Of a DNA stretch of 64,000 nt, positions 26,486-35,275 are shown piece after piece. Under the pieces are notes generated by a model. The model ran no database searches. It was not told where the DNA came from and worked only from the letters and a program-made list of their open reading frames with translations. Both the position numbers and the translations under genes were made by a program. The stretch's first letter is position 1. Every line of letters begins with the position of its first letter. Origin of the DNA: Brevundimonas vesicularis (lineage in GTDB: Bacteria; Pseudomonadota; Alphaproteobacteria; Caulobacterales; Caulobacteraceae); assembly GCF_027886425.1 (NCBI RefSeq), contig NZ_CP115671.1, positions 1,612,001 to 1,676,000 on the forward strand, given 5' to 3'.

Positions 26486-28489
26486 ATGAACGCTGATCAA
26501 CTCATTCCGCTAATCTTCGGGCGCCTCACGCTTGAGGCTCTGCCGTTGCACGAGCCGATCCTGGTCGTGACCATGTCGGTCGTGCTGCTGGGCGGTCTCG
26601 CCCTGTTTGGCGCCCTGACCTATTTCAAGCTGTGGGGCTATCTCTGGAAGGAATGGTTCACCACCGTGGACCACAAGAAGATCGGGATCATGTACATGAT
26701 CCTGGGTCTGATCATGTTCGTGCGCGGCTTCGCCGACGCCATAATGATGCGCCTGCAACAGGCGATGGCGTTCGGCGGGTCCGAGGGTTACCTGAACGCG
26801 CACCACTATGACCAGATCTTCACCGCCCACGGCGTGATCATGATCTTCTTCGTGGCCATGCCGCTGGTGACGGGCATCATGAACTATGTCGTGCCGCTGC
26901 AGATCGGCGCGCGCGACGTGTCCTTCCCCTTCCTGAACAACTTCAGCTTCTGGATGACCACGGCCGGCGCCATTATCGTCATGGCCTCGCTGTTCGTGGG
27001 CGAGTTCGCGCGCACCGGCTGGCTGGCCTATCCGCCGCTGTCGGGCATTGGTTACAGCCCCGGCGTCGGCGTCGACTACTATATATGGGCGTTGCAGATC
27101 GCGGGGGTCGGGACCACGCTGTCCGGCATCAACCTGATCGCGACGATCGTGAAGATGCGCGCGCCCGGCATGGGTATGATGAAGATGCCGGTCTTCACCT
27201 GGACCTCGCTGTGCACCAACGTGCTGATCGTGGCGTCCTTCCCGGTTCTGACCGCCGTCCTGGCCCTGCTGACGCTGGACCGTTACGTCGGCACCAACTT
27301 CTTCACGAACGACTTCGGCGGCAACCCGATGATGTACGTGAACCTGATCTGGATCTGGGGTCACCCCGAGGTCTACATCCTGATCCTGCCGCTGTTCGGC
27401 GTCTTCTCGGAGATCGCCTCGACCTTCTCGGGCAAGAAGCTGTTCGGCTACACCTCCATGGTCTACGCCACGGTCGTCATCACGATCCTGTCCTACTTGG
27501 TCTGGCTGCACCACTTCTTCACCATGGGCTCTGGCGCCTCGGTGAACAGCTTCTTCGGCATCACGACGATGATCATCTCGATCCCGACGGGCGCGAAGAT
27601 CTTCAACTGGCTGTTCACGATGTACCGTGGGCGCATCCGGTTCGAGCTGCCGATGATGTGGTTGGTCGCCTTCATGCTGACCTTCGTGATCGGCGGGATG
27701 ACGGGCGTGCTGCTGGCGGTGCCGCCGGCCGACTTCGTGCTGCACAACTCTCTCTTCCTGGTGGCCCACTTCCACAACGTCATCATCGGCGGCGTGCTGT
27801 TCGGCCTGTTCGCGGCGATCAACTTCTGGTGGCCCAAGGCCTTCGGCTTCAAGCTGGACAAGAAGTGGGGTCTGATCAGCTTCTGGTGCTGGGTGCCCGG
27901 CTTCTGGCTGGCCTTCCTGCCGCTGTATGTGCTGGGCCTGATGGGCGTGACGCGCCGGATGCGGGTGTTCGACGATCCGTCGCTGCAAATCTGGTTCGTC
28001 ATCGCCGCCATCGGCGCCGGCGTCATCGCCTTGGGCATCGCGGCCATGTTCATCCAGTTCGCCGTGTCGATCATCAACCGCGACAAGCTGCGCGACACCA
28101 CGGGCGACCCATGGGGCGGCCGCACGCTGGAGTGGGCGACCTCGTCGCCGCCGCCGGCCTACAACTTCGCCGCCACGCCGTACGTCCATGACGCCGACGC
28201 CTGGTGGGACATGAAGAAGCAGGGCTATCAGCGTCCGCTGAACGGCTACAAGGCGATCCACATGCCCTCGAACTCGGGGGCGGGGATCATCATCTCGGGC
28301 CTGTGCCTGGTGATGGGTCTGGCTTTGATCTGGTACATCTGGTGGCTGGCCGCCATCAGCTTCATCGGGGTGTTGGCCGTCTCGATCGGCCATACCTTCA
28401 ACTACAAGCGCGACTATTACATCCCCGAGGATGAGGTCCGCGCGACAGAAGAGGCGCGCACCCGCGCCCTGGCCGGAACGGAGGCCTGA
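26486..28489 (+). CDS. cyoB: Cytochrome bo3 quinol oxidase subunit I CyoB
   Basis: The catalytic haem-copper subunit, 667 residues, holding low-spin haem b and the haem o3-CuB oxygen-reducing site. The family signatures are present: WGHPEVYILILP with the CuB His and cross-linked Tyr, the HH pair in WLHHFFTMG, and the haem-ligand region VAHFHNVIIGG. Length matches E. coli CyoB (663). It starts 13 bp after cyoA and is followed by cyoC 2 bp later. Confidence 0.96.
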   Translation: MNADQLIPLIFGRLTLEALPLHEPILVVTMSVVLLGGLALFGALTYFKLWGYLWKEWFTTVDHKKIGIMYMILGLIMFVRGFADAIMMRLQQAMAFGGSEGYLNAHHYDQIFTAHGVIMIFFVAMPLVTGIMNYVVPLQIGARDVSFPFLNNFSFWMTTAGAIIVMASLFVGEFARTGWLAYPPLSGIGYSPGVGVDYYIWALQIAGVGTTLSGINLIATIVKMRAPGMGMMKMPVFTWTSLCTNVLIVASFPVLTAVLALLTLDRYVGTNFFTNDFGGNPMMYVNLIWIWGHPEVYILILPLFGVFSEIASTFSGKKLFGYTSMVYATVVITILSYLVWLHHFFTMGSGASVNSFFGITTMIISIPTGAKIFNWLFTMYRGRIRFELPMMWLVAFMLTFVIGGMTGVLLAVPPADFVLHNSLFLVAHFHNVIIGGVLFGLFAAINFWWPKAFGFKLDKKWGLISFWCWVPGFWLAFLPLYVLGLMGVTRRMRVFDDPSLQIWFVIAAIGAGVIALGIAAMFIQFAVSIINRDKLRDTTGDPWGGRTLEWATSSPPPAYNFAATPYVHDADAWWDMKKQGYQRPLNGYKAIHMPSNSGAGIIISGLCLVMGLALIWYIWWLAAISFIGVLAVSIGHTFNYKRDYYIPEDEVRATEEARTRALAGTEA

Positions 28490-28491
28490 TC

Positions 28492-29115
28492 ATGAGCGCG
28501 ACTGCGACCGAGATCGACCGGACCGTCTTCCACCTGGAAGAGGAGCCGCACCACGAGGAAGGCTCCAGCACCATGCTGGGCTTCTGGCTCTATCTGATGA
28601 GCGACTGCCTCATCTTTGCGATGCTGTTCGCCGTGTTCGGCGTGCTCGGCGGCAACTACGCCGCCGGGCCGGGGCCCAAGGAGCTGTTCGACCTGGAGCT
28701 GGTGGCAATCAACACCACCATGCTGCTGTTCTCGTCGATCACCTATGGCTTCGCCATGCTGGCGATGGATCGAAACAACCAGCGTCAGACGCTCGTTTGG
28801 CTGGCGATCACCGGCCTGTTCGGCCTGGCGTTCCTGGGGATCGAACTCTACGAGTTCGCGCACCTGATCCATGAGGGCGCGACGCCGCAACGCAGCGCCT
28901 TCCTGTCGGCCTTCTTCACCCTGGTGGGCACCCACGGCCTGCACGTCACCTTCGGCATCATCTGGCTGGTGACGCTGATGGTTCAGGTCAGCATGAAGGG
29001 CCTGATCCCCGCCAACAAACGCCGCCTGATGTGCCTGTCGATGTTCTGGCACTTCCTGGACGTCATCTGGATCGGCGTCTTCACCTTCGTCTATCTGCTG
29101 GGCATGCTGCGATGA
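28492..29115 (+). CDS. cyoC: Cytochrome bo3 quinol oxidase subunit III CyoC
   Basis: Subunit III of the oxidase, 207 residues with five membrane helices (from TMLGFWLYLMSDCLIFAM onward) and the conserved GTHGLHVTFGIIW segment. It overlaps cyoD by 4 bp (ATGA). The acidic, His-containing N-terminal 25 residues are cytoplasmic. Confidence 0.95.
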   Translation: MSATATEIDRTVFHLEEEPHHEEGSSTMLGFWLYLMSDCLIFAMLFAVFGVLGGNYAAGPGPKELFDLELVAINTTMLLFSSITYGFAMLAMDRNNQRQTLVWLAITGLFGLAFLGIELYEFAHLIHEGATPQRSAFLSAFFTLVGTHGLHVTFGIIWLVTLMVQVSMKGLIPANKRRLMCLSMFWHFLDVIWIGVFTFVYLLGMLR

Positions 29116-29507
29116 GCGCCGACATGAACGACCATTCGCCGGAGTCTCACGAGACCGACCACCTGGGCCACGAGGGGCACAATCACGGCTCCTTCAAGAG
29201 CTACATGATCGGCTTCGTGCTGTCAGTGATCCTGACGGCCATCCCGTTCGCCCTGGTCATGACCGGCGTCCTGCCGACCCAGGCGACGGCCCTGATCGTC
29301 ATGGGCTTCGCCGTGGTGCAGATCGTGGTCCACATGATCTACTTCCTGCACATGAACTCCAAGTCCGAGGGCGGCTGGATCATGCTGGCGCTGATTTTCA
29401 CCATCATCGTGGTGGTCATCGCCTTGTCGGGTTCGCTGTGGGTCATGTACCACCTGAACACCAATATGATGCCCATGACGCACGACATGGCGCAGATGGG
29501 CGGCTGA
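29112..29507 (+). CDS. cyoD: Cytochrome bo3 quinol oxidase subunit IV CyoD
   Basis: Subunit IV, 131 residues with three membrane helices and a His-rich N terminus (HETDHLGHEGHNHGSFKSY). The FLHMNSKSEGGW loop between helices 2 and 3 is typical of CyoD. The start at 29112 overlaps the cyoC stop by 4 bp. No heme O synthase gene (cyoE) follows; surf1 takes its place, so CyoE must be encoded elsewhere. Confidence 0.93.
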   Translation: MSADMNDHSPESHETDHLGHEGHNHGSFKSYMIGFVLSVILTAIPFALVMTGVLPTQATALIVMGFAVVQIVVHMIYFLHMNSKSEGGWIMLALIFTIIVVVIALSGSLWVMYHLNTNMMPMTHDMAQMGG

Positions 29508-29574
29508 GGTCGAGATCACGGACCCGTCCTCAGCCCCGGCCGCCGGCAAGGCCAGACGCTCGCGATCCTTCCGC

Positions 29575-30273
29575 ATGGCGGTCGTGGTTGCGGGCCTGGC
29601 CTTGTTCGTCGGCTTTCTGGCGCTGGGCGGGTGGCAGGTTCAGCGACTGGCCTGGAAGACCAATCTGATCGCCCAGGTAGATGCGCGCGTTCACGCGGCC
29701 GCCGTTCCATCGCCTGGCCCGACCCAATGGGCCGGTGTGACGCGCGACAAGGATCAGTACCGCCGCGTTACGGTTCGCGGTCGATTTCTGCACGACAAGG
29801 AAACCCTGGTTCAGGCGGTGACCGACGCCGGCGGCGGCTTCTGGGTCATGACGCCTTTGGTTGCTGACCGGGGCTTTACCGTCCTGATCAATCGCGGCTT
29901 CGTGCCCGCTGGCCGACGCGATCCGGCCGTCCGCGCCGATGGTCAGGTCGAGGGGCCGCAGAGCGTGACGGGACTGCTCCGGATCACCGAGCCCAAGGGC
30001 GGCTTCCTGCGCGCCAATGATCCCGCCGGTGATCGCTGGCGGTCCCGCGACGTCGCGGCGATCGCTGCGCGGCGGGGCCTGACGACCGTCGCGCCCTATT
30101 TCATTGATGCGGACGCCAGTCCGAACCCGGGCGGATGGCCGCGCGGAGGACTGACGGTGATCCGGTTCGCCAACAGCCATCTCGTCTATGCCTTGACCTG
30201 GTTCGGCATGGCGCTGCTGACCTTGGTCGGTCTGTGGCTGTTCCTGCGCGACGGCAGGCGCAACAGGTCGTGA
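29575..30273 (+). CDS. SURF1 family oxidase assembly protein
   Basis: Helps insert haem into haem-copper oxidases. A 232-residue protein with N- and C-terminal membrane helices around a periplasmic domain. SURF1 signatures are LGGWQVQRLAWK near the start, the INRGFVP motif and the C-terminal NSHLVYALTWFGMALL. The ATG at 29575 sits right at the first helix. The frame is open upstream to about 29480 but offers no ATG, GTG or TTG. Located straight behind cyoD, it probably serves this oxidase. Confidence 0.9.
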   Translation: MAVVVAGLALFVGFLALGGWQVQRLAWKTNLIAQVDARVHAAAVPSPGPTQWAGVTRDKDQYRRVTVRGRFLHDKETLVQAVTDAGGGFWVMTPLVADRGFTVLINRGFVPAGRRDPAVRADGQVEGPQSVTGLLRITEPKGGFLRANDPAGDRWRSRDVAAIAARRGLTTVAPYFIDADASPNPGGWPRGGLTVIRFANSHLVYALTWFGMALLTLVGLWLFLRDGRRNRS

Positions 30274-31601
30274 CGACGACAACTGTACAAAGGCTGCTGG
30301 GCCTGGGGCTCAGAGGCGGGGTCGCGACCCACGGCGGCGCCAACCGACGCAACATGCTGCTGCTGATCCAGCTGCGCTGGCTGGCGGTCGCCGGGCAGGT
30401 GGCGACGATCCTGCTTGTCCAGTACGTGATGCGGATCCCGCTGCCGGTGCTGTGGTTGCTGGCGGCGCCGGCGGGTCTGGTGCTGGTCAATCTGGTCAGC
30501 GCGCCGTTGACCGTGCGCCGGCAGGAGGTCGAGGACCAGGCGCTGATGATCGCCCTGTTGGCGGATGTGGCGGCCCTGACCTGGCTGCTGTTCCTGACCG
30601 GAGGCGCGGCCAATCCATTCGTGGCGCTGTATCTTCTACAAGTCGTTCTTGGGGCCGTGCTGCTGGCGCCGGTCTACGCTTGGGCGCTGATCGCCATCAC
30701 CAGCCTGTGTTTCGCCGGGCTGGGCCTGCATTCCCGCCCGCTGAACCTGCCGCCGGCGCGCGAGGACTCGCTGCTCAGCCTCTATCTTCAGGGCAGTCTG
30801 ATCTGTTTCGTGCTGATGGCCGTGCTGCTGGTGCTGTTCGTCACCCGGATCAGCCAGAACCTGCGCGAGCGCGACGCCTCCATGGCCGCCCTGCGCCAGC
30901 AGACGGCCGAGCATGATCATATTGTCCGCATGGGCCTGCTGGCGTCGGGCGCAGCGCATGAGCTGGGAACGCCGCTGGCTTCGCTGTCGGTGATCCTCAG
31001 CGACTGGAAGCGTATGCCGGCCCTGACCCACGATGCCGATCTGGCACAGGACATGACGGTGATGCGGGCCGAGGTCGAACGCTGCAAGGCCATCGTCACC
31101 GGCATCCTGATGTCGGCCGGCGAGGCGAGGGGACAGGCGCCCGAGCGCACGACCTTGCGCGTCTTCGTCGCCGATGTGGTGGCCAGCTGGAGCGGCGACG
31201 GTGTGGCGGTGCAGATCCGCGACGAGCTGGCCCAGAACCCGTCGATCATCGCCGACCCGGCCCTGCGTCAAGTGCTGGGCGTGCTGTTCGACAATGCGGT
31301 CGAGGCCGGGGCGAGCCGCATCACCGTGACCACGACGCGCACGGACGAGGATTTCGGCATCGCGGTCCGCGACGACGGACCAGGCTTTCCGCCGGCGATC
31401 CTTCAGGCCTGGGGCAAGCCCTACAACTCCACCAAGCCCAGGCCCGGCGCGGGTCTCGGCCTCTTTCTGCTCATGAATGTGATCCGGTCGCTGGGCGGTC
31501 GGGTAGAAGCCTCCAATCCCCCGGCGGGCGGCGCAGAAGTGCGTCTGACCTTACCGCTTTCGGCCTTGGCTCCGACGGACGAGATCGCGCATGACCGATG
31601 A
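30270..31601 (+). CDS. regB: Redox sensor histidine kinase RegB/PrrB/ActS
   Basis: A 443-residue kinase that reports respiratory redox state. Six membrane helices precede the catalytic part. Family hallmarks are visible: the quinone-site heptad GGAANPF (111-117), the H-box GAAHELGTPLA with His230, and the redox-active cysteine in ERCKAIV (Cys272). ATP-binding boxes DNAVEAG, RDDGPGF and GLGLFL follow. The start is taken as GTG at 30270, overlapping the SURF1 stop by 4 bp, so oxidase assembly and redox sensing are translationally coupled. The stop overlaps regA by 11 bp. Confidence 0.92.
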   Translation: MTTTTVQRLLGLGLRGGVATHGGANRRNMLLLIQLRWLAVAGQVATILLVQYVMRIPLPVLWLLAAPAGLVLVNLVSAPLTVRRQEVEDQALMIALLADVAALTWLLFLTGGAANPFVALYLLQVVLGAVLLAPVYAWALIAITSLCFAGLGLHSRPLNLPPAREDSLLSLYLQGSLICFVLMAVLLVLFVTRISQNLRERDASMAALRQQTAEHDHIVRMGLLASGAAHELGTPLASLSVILSDWKRMPALTHDADLAQDMTVMRAEVERCKAIVTGILMSAGEARGQAPERTTLRVFVADVVASWSGDGVAVQIRDELAQNPSIIADPALRQVLGVLFDNAVEAGASRITVTTTRTDEDFGIAVRDDGPGFPPAILQAWGKPYNSTKPRPGAGLGLFLLMNVIRSLGGRVEASNPPAGGAEVRLTLPLSALAPTDEIAHDR

Positions 31602-32127
31602 CGCCAGATTGCTGCTGATCGTCGAGGACGACGAGTCGTTCTCGACCACCCTGCGACGCTCGTTCGAACGGCGTGGCTATACGGTCGTCAGCGCCGCAAG
31701 TCCCGACCAGATGACCGAGGTGCTGAGGACGCATCGCCCCGGCTATGCGGTCGTCGATCTGAAGCTGGGCGGCCATTCCGGCCTGACCTGCGTCGAGGCT
31801 CTTCACGCCTTCGACCCCGAGATGAACATCGTCGTCCTGACCGGCTTCGCCAGCATCGCCACGGCGGTGGAGGCGATCAAACTGGGCGCCCGGCACTATC
31901 TGGCCAAGCCCGCCAGCACCGATGACATCGAAACCGCGTTCGGCCGGGCGGACGGCGACGCCGAGACGCCGCTGGGTACACGCCCCACTTCGATCAAGAC
32001 GCTGGAGTGGGAGCGGATTCACGAGACGCTGGTGGAGACCGACTTCAACATCTCCGAGGCGGCGCGGCGGTTGGGCATGCACCGCCGCACCCTGGCGAGG
32101 AAGCTGGAGAAGCGCCGCGTCACCTAG
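31591..32127 (+). CDS. regA: Response regulator RegA/PrrA/ActR
   Basis: The DNA-binding partner of RegB, 178 residues. The receiver domain has the acidic pocket EDDE (12-15), phosphoacceptor Asp56 (VVDLKLGG) and the conserved LTGFASIATAVEAIKLGA segment. A short Fis-like helix-turn-helix ends the protein (AARRLGMHRRTLARKLEKR), identical in style to the RegA family. RegA regulates oxidases, carbon fixation and, in phototrophs, photosynthesis genes; here cyo is the obvious nearby target. It meets the HIT gene tail to tail with a 4-bp overlap. Confidence 0.93.
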   Translation: MTDDARLLLIVEDDESFSTTLRRSFERRGYTVVSAASPDQMTEVLRTHRPGYAVVDLKLGGHSGLTCVEALHAFDPEMNIVVLTGFASIATAVEAIKLGARHYLAKPASTDDIETAFGRADGDAETPLGTRPTSIKTLEWERIHETLVETDFNISEAARRLGMHRRTLARKLEKRRVT

Positions 32128-32561
32128 TCCAGTTCGGCCGCGATCCTGTCGGCCAGCGCCCGTAAGGTCGCCGTATCCGCCATCGGCGCATGGCCGTGAC
32201 CCTTCATCTCGCGATCTGCCCAGCGCGGCACGATGTGGAAATGCAGATGGAAGACCGTCTGTCCGCCCGCCTCGCCGTTGAACTGCAGGATCGACAGGCC
32301 TTCAGGCTTCAGCGCTTTCTCGACCGCCTTGGCCGTGCGTTGCAGGGCGGCGGTCACGCGGGCCAGAACCTCCGGCTCGATCTCCAGCAGATTACGCGCC
32401 TGGGACTGTTTGGCGATGATCAGGACGTGGCCTTCCGATTGGGGAAACACGTCCATGAAGGCCAGGACGTGGTCGTCCTCCCACACCTTCACCGACGGAA
32501 TGTCGCCGCGCAGGATCTTGGCGAAGATGTTGTTGGTGTCATAGGCGCCGTGCAGGCTCAT
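32124..32561 (-). CDS. HIT family (Hint-like) nucleotide hydrolase
   Basis: A 145-residue histidine-triad protein. The nucleophile motif HLHFHIVPRW near residue 107 matches H-x-H-x-H, and the N-terminal NIFAKILRGDIPSVKVWEDD is typical of Hint-type purine nucleoside phosphoramidases. The protein is cytoplasmic and stands alone, convergent with regA. Confidence 0.9.
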   Translation of the reverse strand: MSLHGAYDTNNIFAKILRGDIPSVKVWEDDHVLAFMDVFPQSEGHVLIIAKQSQARNLLEIEPEVLARVTAALQRTAKAVEKALKPEGLSILQFNGEAGGQTVFHLHFHIVPRWADREMKGHGHAPMADTATLRALADRIAAELD

Positions 32562-32669
32562 GGGCGGTCTCCGTGCGGTTCGGACCTTCGATAGCAGCGC
32601 CGTCCGCGAAGGGGGAGCCTTCGTCCACCTCGTGCATTATGGTCACGCTTGAACGTAACGAGGGCCGTC

Positions 32670-33029
32670 ATGATCCGTTTCATCATCCAGGCGCTGGTCA
32701 CCATGGCGGGCCTTTGGCTGTCCGCCCAGATCGTGCCGGGCGTCGATTTCACCAGCACCGGATCGCTGATCGCGGCCGCCATCATTCTGGGCCTGGTCAA
32801 CGCCTTTGTGCGGCCGATCCTGGTCGTGCTGACCTTCCCGATCACCGTGGTAACCCTGGGACTGTTCCTGCTGGTGGTGAACGCCGCAATGATCGGGCTG
32901 ACCTCCATCTTCCTGGACGGCTTCCGCGTCGACGGTCTGTGGGCCGGCATCGGCGCCGCCATCGTGACCGGCGTCGTCAGCTGGATCGCCGGCGCCTTCA
33001 TCGGCGGCGGCGAAGAAGCGCGGGGCTAA
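32670..33029 (+). CDS. Phage-holin/YvlD-like membrane protein
   Basis: A 119-residue protein from the ATG at 32670 (AGGG about 6 nt upstream); an ATG at 32649 is the alternative. Four hydrophobic helices alternate with short loops, and RFIIQALVTMAGLWLSAQIVPGV plus NAFVRPILVVLTFPITVVTLG match the PF04020 group (mycobacteriophage D29/YvlD-like). Despite the name there is no phage context here. Function unknown; a C-terminal glycine/glutamate tail is cytoplasmic. Confidence 0.8.
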   Translation: MIRFIIQALVTMAGLWLSAQIVPGVDFTSTGSLIAAAIILGLVNAFVRPILVVLTFPITVVTLGLFLLVVNAAMIGLTSIFLDGFRVDGLWAGIGAAIVTGVVSWIAGAFIGGGEEARG

Positions 33030-33079
33030 CTTCTTCAAAAGCTTGACGAGGTGATGCGAACCCAAGAAGGCTCAACAGC

Positions 33080-33643
33080 TCAGTTTGGCCGGTCTGCGCT
33101 CGCTTCCCGACGCCTGCGGAAAAGCATATCTGTCGTCGCTCGGGCCCTTTGTTCGATAAGTCGCTGACGGTCGGGATCGGGGTGGGGCTCCTGCGTGGTC
33201 GCCCAGCGTGCTCCGGCCGGCGCCGCCAAATCACGGCATACGCTCAGCGCAAGGCCCCGCTGGTAGGCGTTTGCATTACGCTTTCGGCGATCGGCTTCCC
33301 CAGTGACACTGGCCGTTTCGACGGGCGTGAACGTATTTGACTTCCATTGCGCCGGCGGGACCGGCACGGGGCGACCGTTTTCGATGATCCGAATGGAGCT
33401 GGGCTCTTCCCAGATCGTGTAGGCCGCGAATGGCTCGATCGTGTCCGCGTACCGCACAAGACCACAAATAACCCGTCCGCCGTTTCGAACGTCACGAGCA
33501 GTGTGCTCGAGGATGACTGCGGAAGGTCGCTTTTCGAAGACTGTCTGAAGGATGGCCTCGTCCGATGGTCGGGGCGGACGAGCGGTCTCCGTAGCCGAAG
33601 CCTGGCCAGCCATGATCACGATAGACATCGCCGCCAGAAACAT
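33080..33643 (-). CDS. Secreted hypothetical protein
   Basis: A 187-residue protein with a clear signal peptide (MFLAAMSIVIMAGQASA, cleavage before TETA). The mature part has two cysteines, in VICGLVRY and LSVCRDL, that could form a disulphide, and a basic C-terminal tail (MLFRRRREAS). I do not recognise the family. It starts 4 bp after the cobS stop, so it is probably cotranscribed with cobS, where cobT would often be found. Confidence 0.65.
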   Translation of the reverse strand: MFLAAMSIVIMAGQASATETARPPRPSDEAILQTVFEKRPSAVILEHTARDVRNGGRVICGLVRYADTIEPFAAYTIWEEPSSIRIIENGRPVPVPPAQWKSNTFTPVETASVTGEADRRKRNANAYQRGLALSVCRDLAAPAGARWATTQEPHPDPDRQRLIEQRARATTDMLFRRRREASADRPN

Positions 33644-33647
33644 AGGC

Positions 33648-34661
33648 TTATCCCACCTTCACCCGCGTCGCCGCCTCGGGCAGATCCTCGCCGAAGGCGC
33701 GCTGGTAGAACTCAGCGATGGTCGGGCGTTCCAGCTCGTCGCACTTGTTCAGGAAGGTCAGGCGGAAGCTGAGGCCCAGGTCATCGTTGAAGATCTGGGC
33801 GTTCTGGGCCCAGGTGATGACGGTGCGGGGCGACATGACGGTCGAGATGTCGCCGTTCATGAAGGCGTTGCGGGTCATGTCGGCGACGCGGACCATGGCG
33901 GCGATGCGGCGGCGGCCCTCGGCGTCCTTCCACTCGGGAACCTTGGCGGCGACGATCTCGGCTTCCACGTCGTGATCGAGATAGTTCAGCGTGGTGACGA
34001 TGTTCCAGCGATCCAGCTGGGCCTGATTGATCTGCTGCGCGCCGTGATACAGGCCCGTGGTGTCGCCCAGGCCGATGGTGTTGGTCGTGGCGAACAGGCG
34101 GAAATAGCGGTGCGGGCGGATGACGCGGTTCTGGTCCAGCAGGGTCAGGCGACCCTGGGCCTCCAGCACGCGCTGGATCACGAACATCACGTCGGGCCGG
34201 CCGGCGTCGTATTCGTCGAAGACCAGGGCGATGGGGCGTTGCAGCGACCAGGGCAGGATGCCCTCGCGGAACTCGGTGATCTGCTTGCTGTCCTTCAGGA
34301 CGATGGCGTCCTTGCCGATCAGGTCGATCCGGCTGACGTGGCTGTCCAGGTTCACGCGAACCAGCGGCCAGTTCAGGCGGGCGGCGACCTGTTCGATGTG
34401 GGTAGATTTGCCGGTGCCGTGATAGCCCTGAATCATCACGCGGCGGTCGAAGGCGAAGCCGGCGCAGATGGCGATCGTCGTCTGGGGATCGAAGCGATAG
34501 GCCTCGTCGATCTCGGGCACATGGCTGTCGCGCTCGTCGAAGGCGGGCACGGTCATGTCGCTGTCCACGCCGAAGGCTTCGCGCAGGGTCACGCGGCGAT
34601 GCGGTTCGAGCGTCAGCAGGGGATCGGGGGAGGCGTCGAGCGGGGAGGTCATGGACCTCAT
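33648..34661 (-). CDS. cobS: Cobaltochelatase CobS-like AAA+ ATPase
   Basis: The AAA+ subunit of the aerobic CobNST cobaltochelatase, which inserts cobalt into hydrogenobyrinic acid diamide. The 337-residue protein has Walker A GYHGTGKST, Walker B ALVFDEYD and the sensor FATTNTIGLGD, with the family-typical YHGAQQINQAQLDRW. Starts at 34661 or 34652 are both possible. CobT, its usual neighbour, is not adjacent; the next gene encodes a secreted hypothetical. CobS can also be found in genomes that only salvage B12, so pathway completeness cannot be judged here. Confidence 0.88.
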   Translation of the reverse strand: MRSMTSPLDASPDPLLTLEPHRRVTLREAFGVDSDMTVPAFDERDSHVPEIDEAYRFDPQTTIAICAGFAFDRRVMIQGYHGTGKSTHIEQVAARLNWPLVRVNLDSHVSRIDLIGKDAIVLKDSKQITEFREGILPWSLQRPIALVFDEYDAGRPDVMFVIQRVLEAQGRLTLLDQNRVIRPHRYFRLFATTNTIGLGDTTGLYHGAQQINQAQLDRWNIVTTLNYLDHDVEAEIVAAKVPEWKDAEGRRRIAAMVRVADMTRNAFMNGDISTVMSPRTVITWAQNAQIFNDDLGLSFRLTFLNKCDELERPTIAEFYQRAFGEDLPEAATRVKVG

Positions 34662-34669
34662 CTAGAGGC

Positions 34670-34699
34670 GCCGCGCGCGCGGCTCAACACGCGCGCGGC
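34670..34699 (-). terminator. GC-rich hairpin between ohr and cobS
   Basis: A 10-bp perfect stem (GCCGCGCGCG at 34670-34679 with CGCGCGCGGC at 34690-34699) lies 12 bp after the ohr stop. It lacks a U tract on the minus strand, so it may be a weak or Rho-assisted terminator. Confidence 0.35.
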
Positions 34700-34711
34700 C
34701 CTCGGCGTCGG

Positions 34712-35140
34712 TTATTTCGCGCTCAGGCGAACATCGACGTTGTTGCGAGTGGCGTTGGAGTAGGGGCAGACCTGGTGCGCCTTCTCGATCAGGTCGTCGA
34801 TGACGGCCTGCTCTAGGCCGTGGTCGGTCACGGTCAGGTCGACATCCAGGTTGAAGCCTTCACCCTTGGTGTTCTTGCCGAAACCGACGCCGGCGGTGAC
34901 CTTGGTGTCGGGGCCCACGGGCGTGCCGGCCTTGCCGCTGACCAGACGCAGGGCGCCGAGGTAGCAGGCGGCGTATCCGGTGGCGAAGAGCTGCTCGGGG
35001 TTGGTGCCGTCGCCGCCCTTGCCGCCCATCTCGGTCGGCGTCGACAGTTTGACGTCGATCTTGCCGTCGTCGGTGGCCGAACGACCGTCTTCGCGGCCTC
35101 CGCCCGATGCCGTCGATTGGGCGCGATACAGAACTTCCAT
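34712..35140 (-). CDS. ohr: Organic hydroperoxide resistance protein Ohr (OsmC family)
   Basis: A 142-residue thiol peroxidase that reduces organic hydroperoxides with lipoylated partners. Both catalytic cysteines are present, in ATGYAACYLGAL and HQVCPYSNATRNN, and the Ohr-typical NPEQLFATGYAACY block identifies the Ohr rather than the OsmC branch. The ATG at 35138-35140 has AAGGAG 7 nt upstream. No OhrR regulator gene is adjacent. Confidence 0.92.
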   Translation of the reverse strand: MEVLYRAQSTASGGGREDGRSATDDGKIDVKLSTPTEMGGKGGDGTNPEQLFATGYAACYLGALRLVSGKAGTPVGPDTKVTAGVGFGKNTKGEGFNLDVDLTVTDHGLEQAVIDDLIEKAHQVCPYSNATRNNVDVRLSAK

Positions 35141-35275
35141 GGCAGGCTCCTTGGGTTGGGATGCTTGAGATGGGAGCTTAACGGCGGACGGGAAGGGGGC
35201 GTTGCATCGCGGCTCTAGCCATCGACCGGCGACGCGGGCTAAAGCACCTGCTGGGGCGCGTCGTCGGAGTACGCA

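Noticed and set aside
26510..28393. A 627-codon open frame antisense to cyoB
   Set aside because: Composition is dominated by His, Asp and Gln as expected from reverse reading of membrane-protein codons; cyoB is certain.
32670..33029. Phage remnant suggested by the holin-like gene
   Set aside because: The PF04020 family is widespread in chromosomes, and no other phage gene is nearby.
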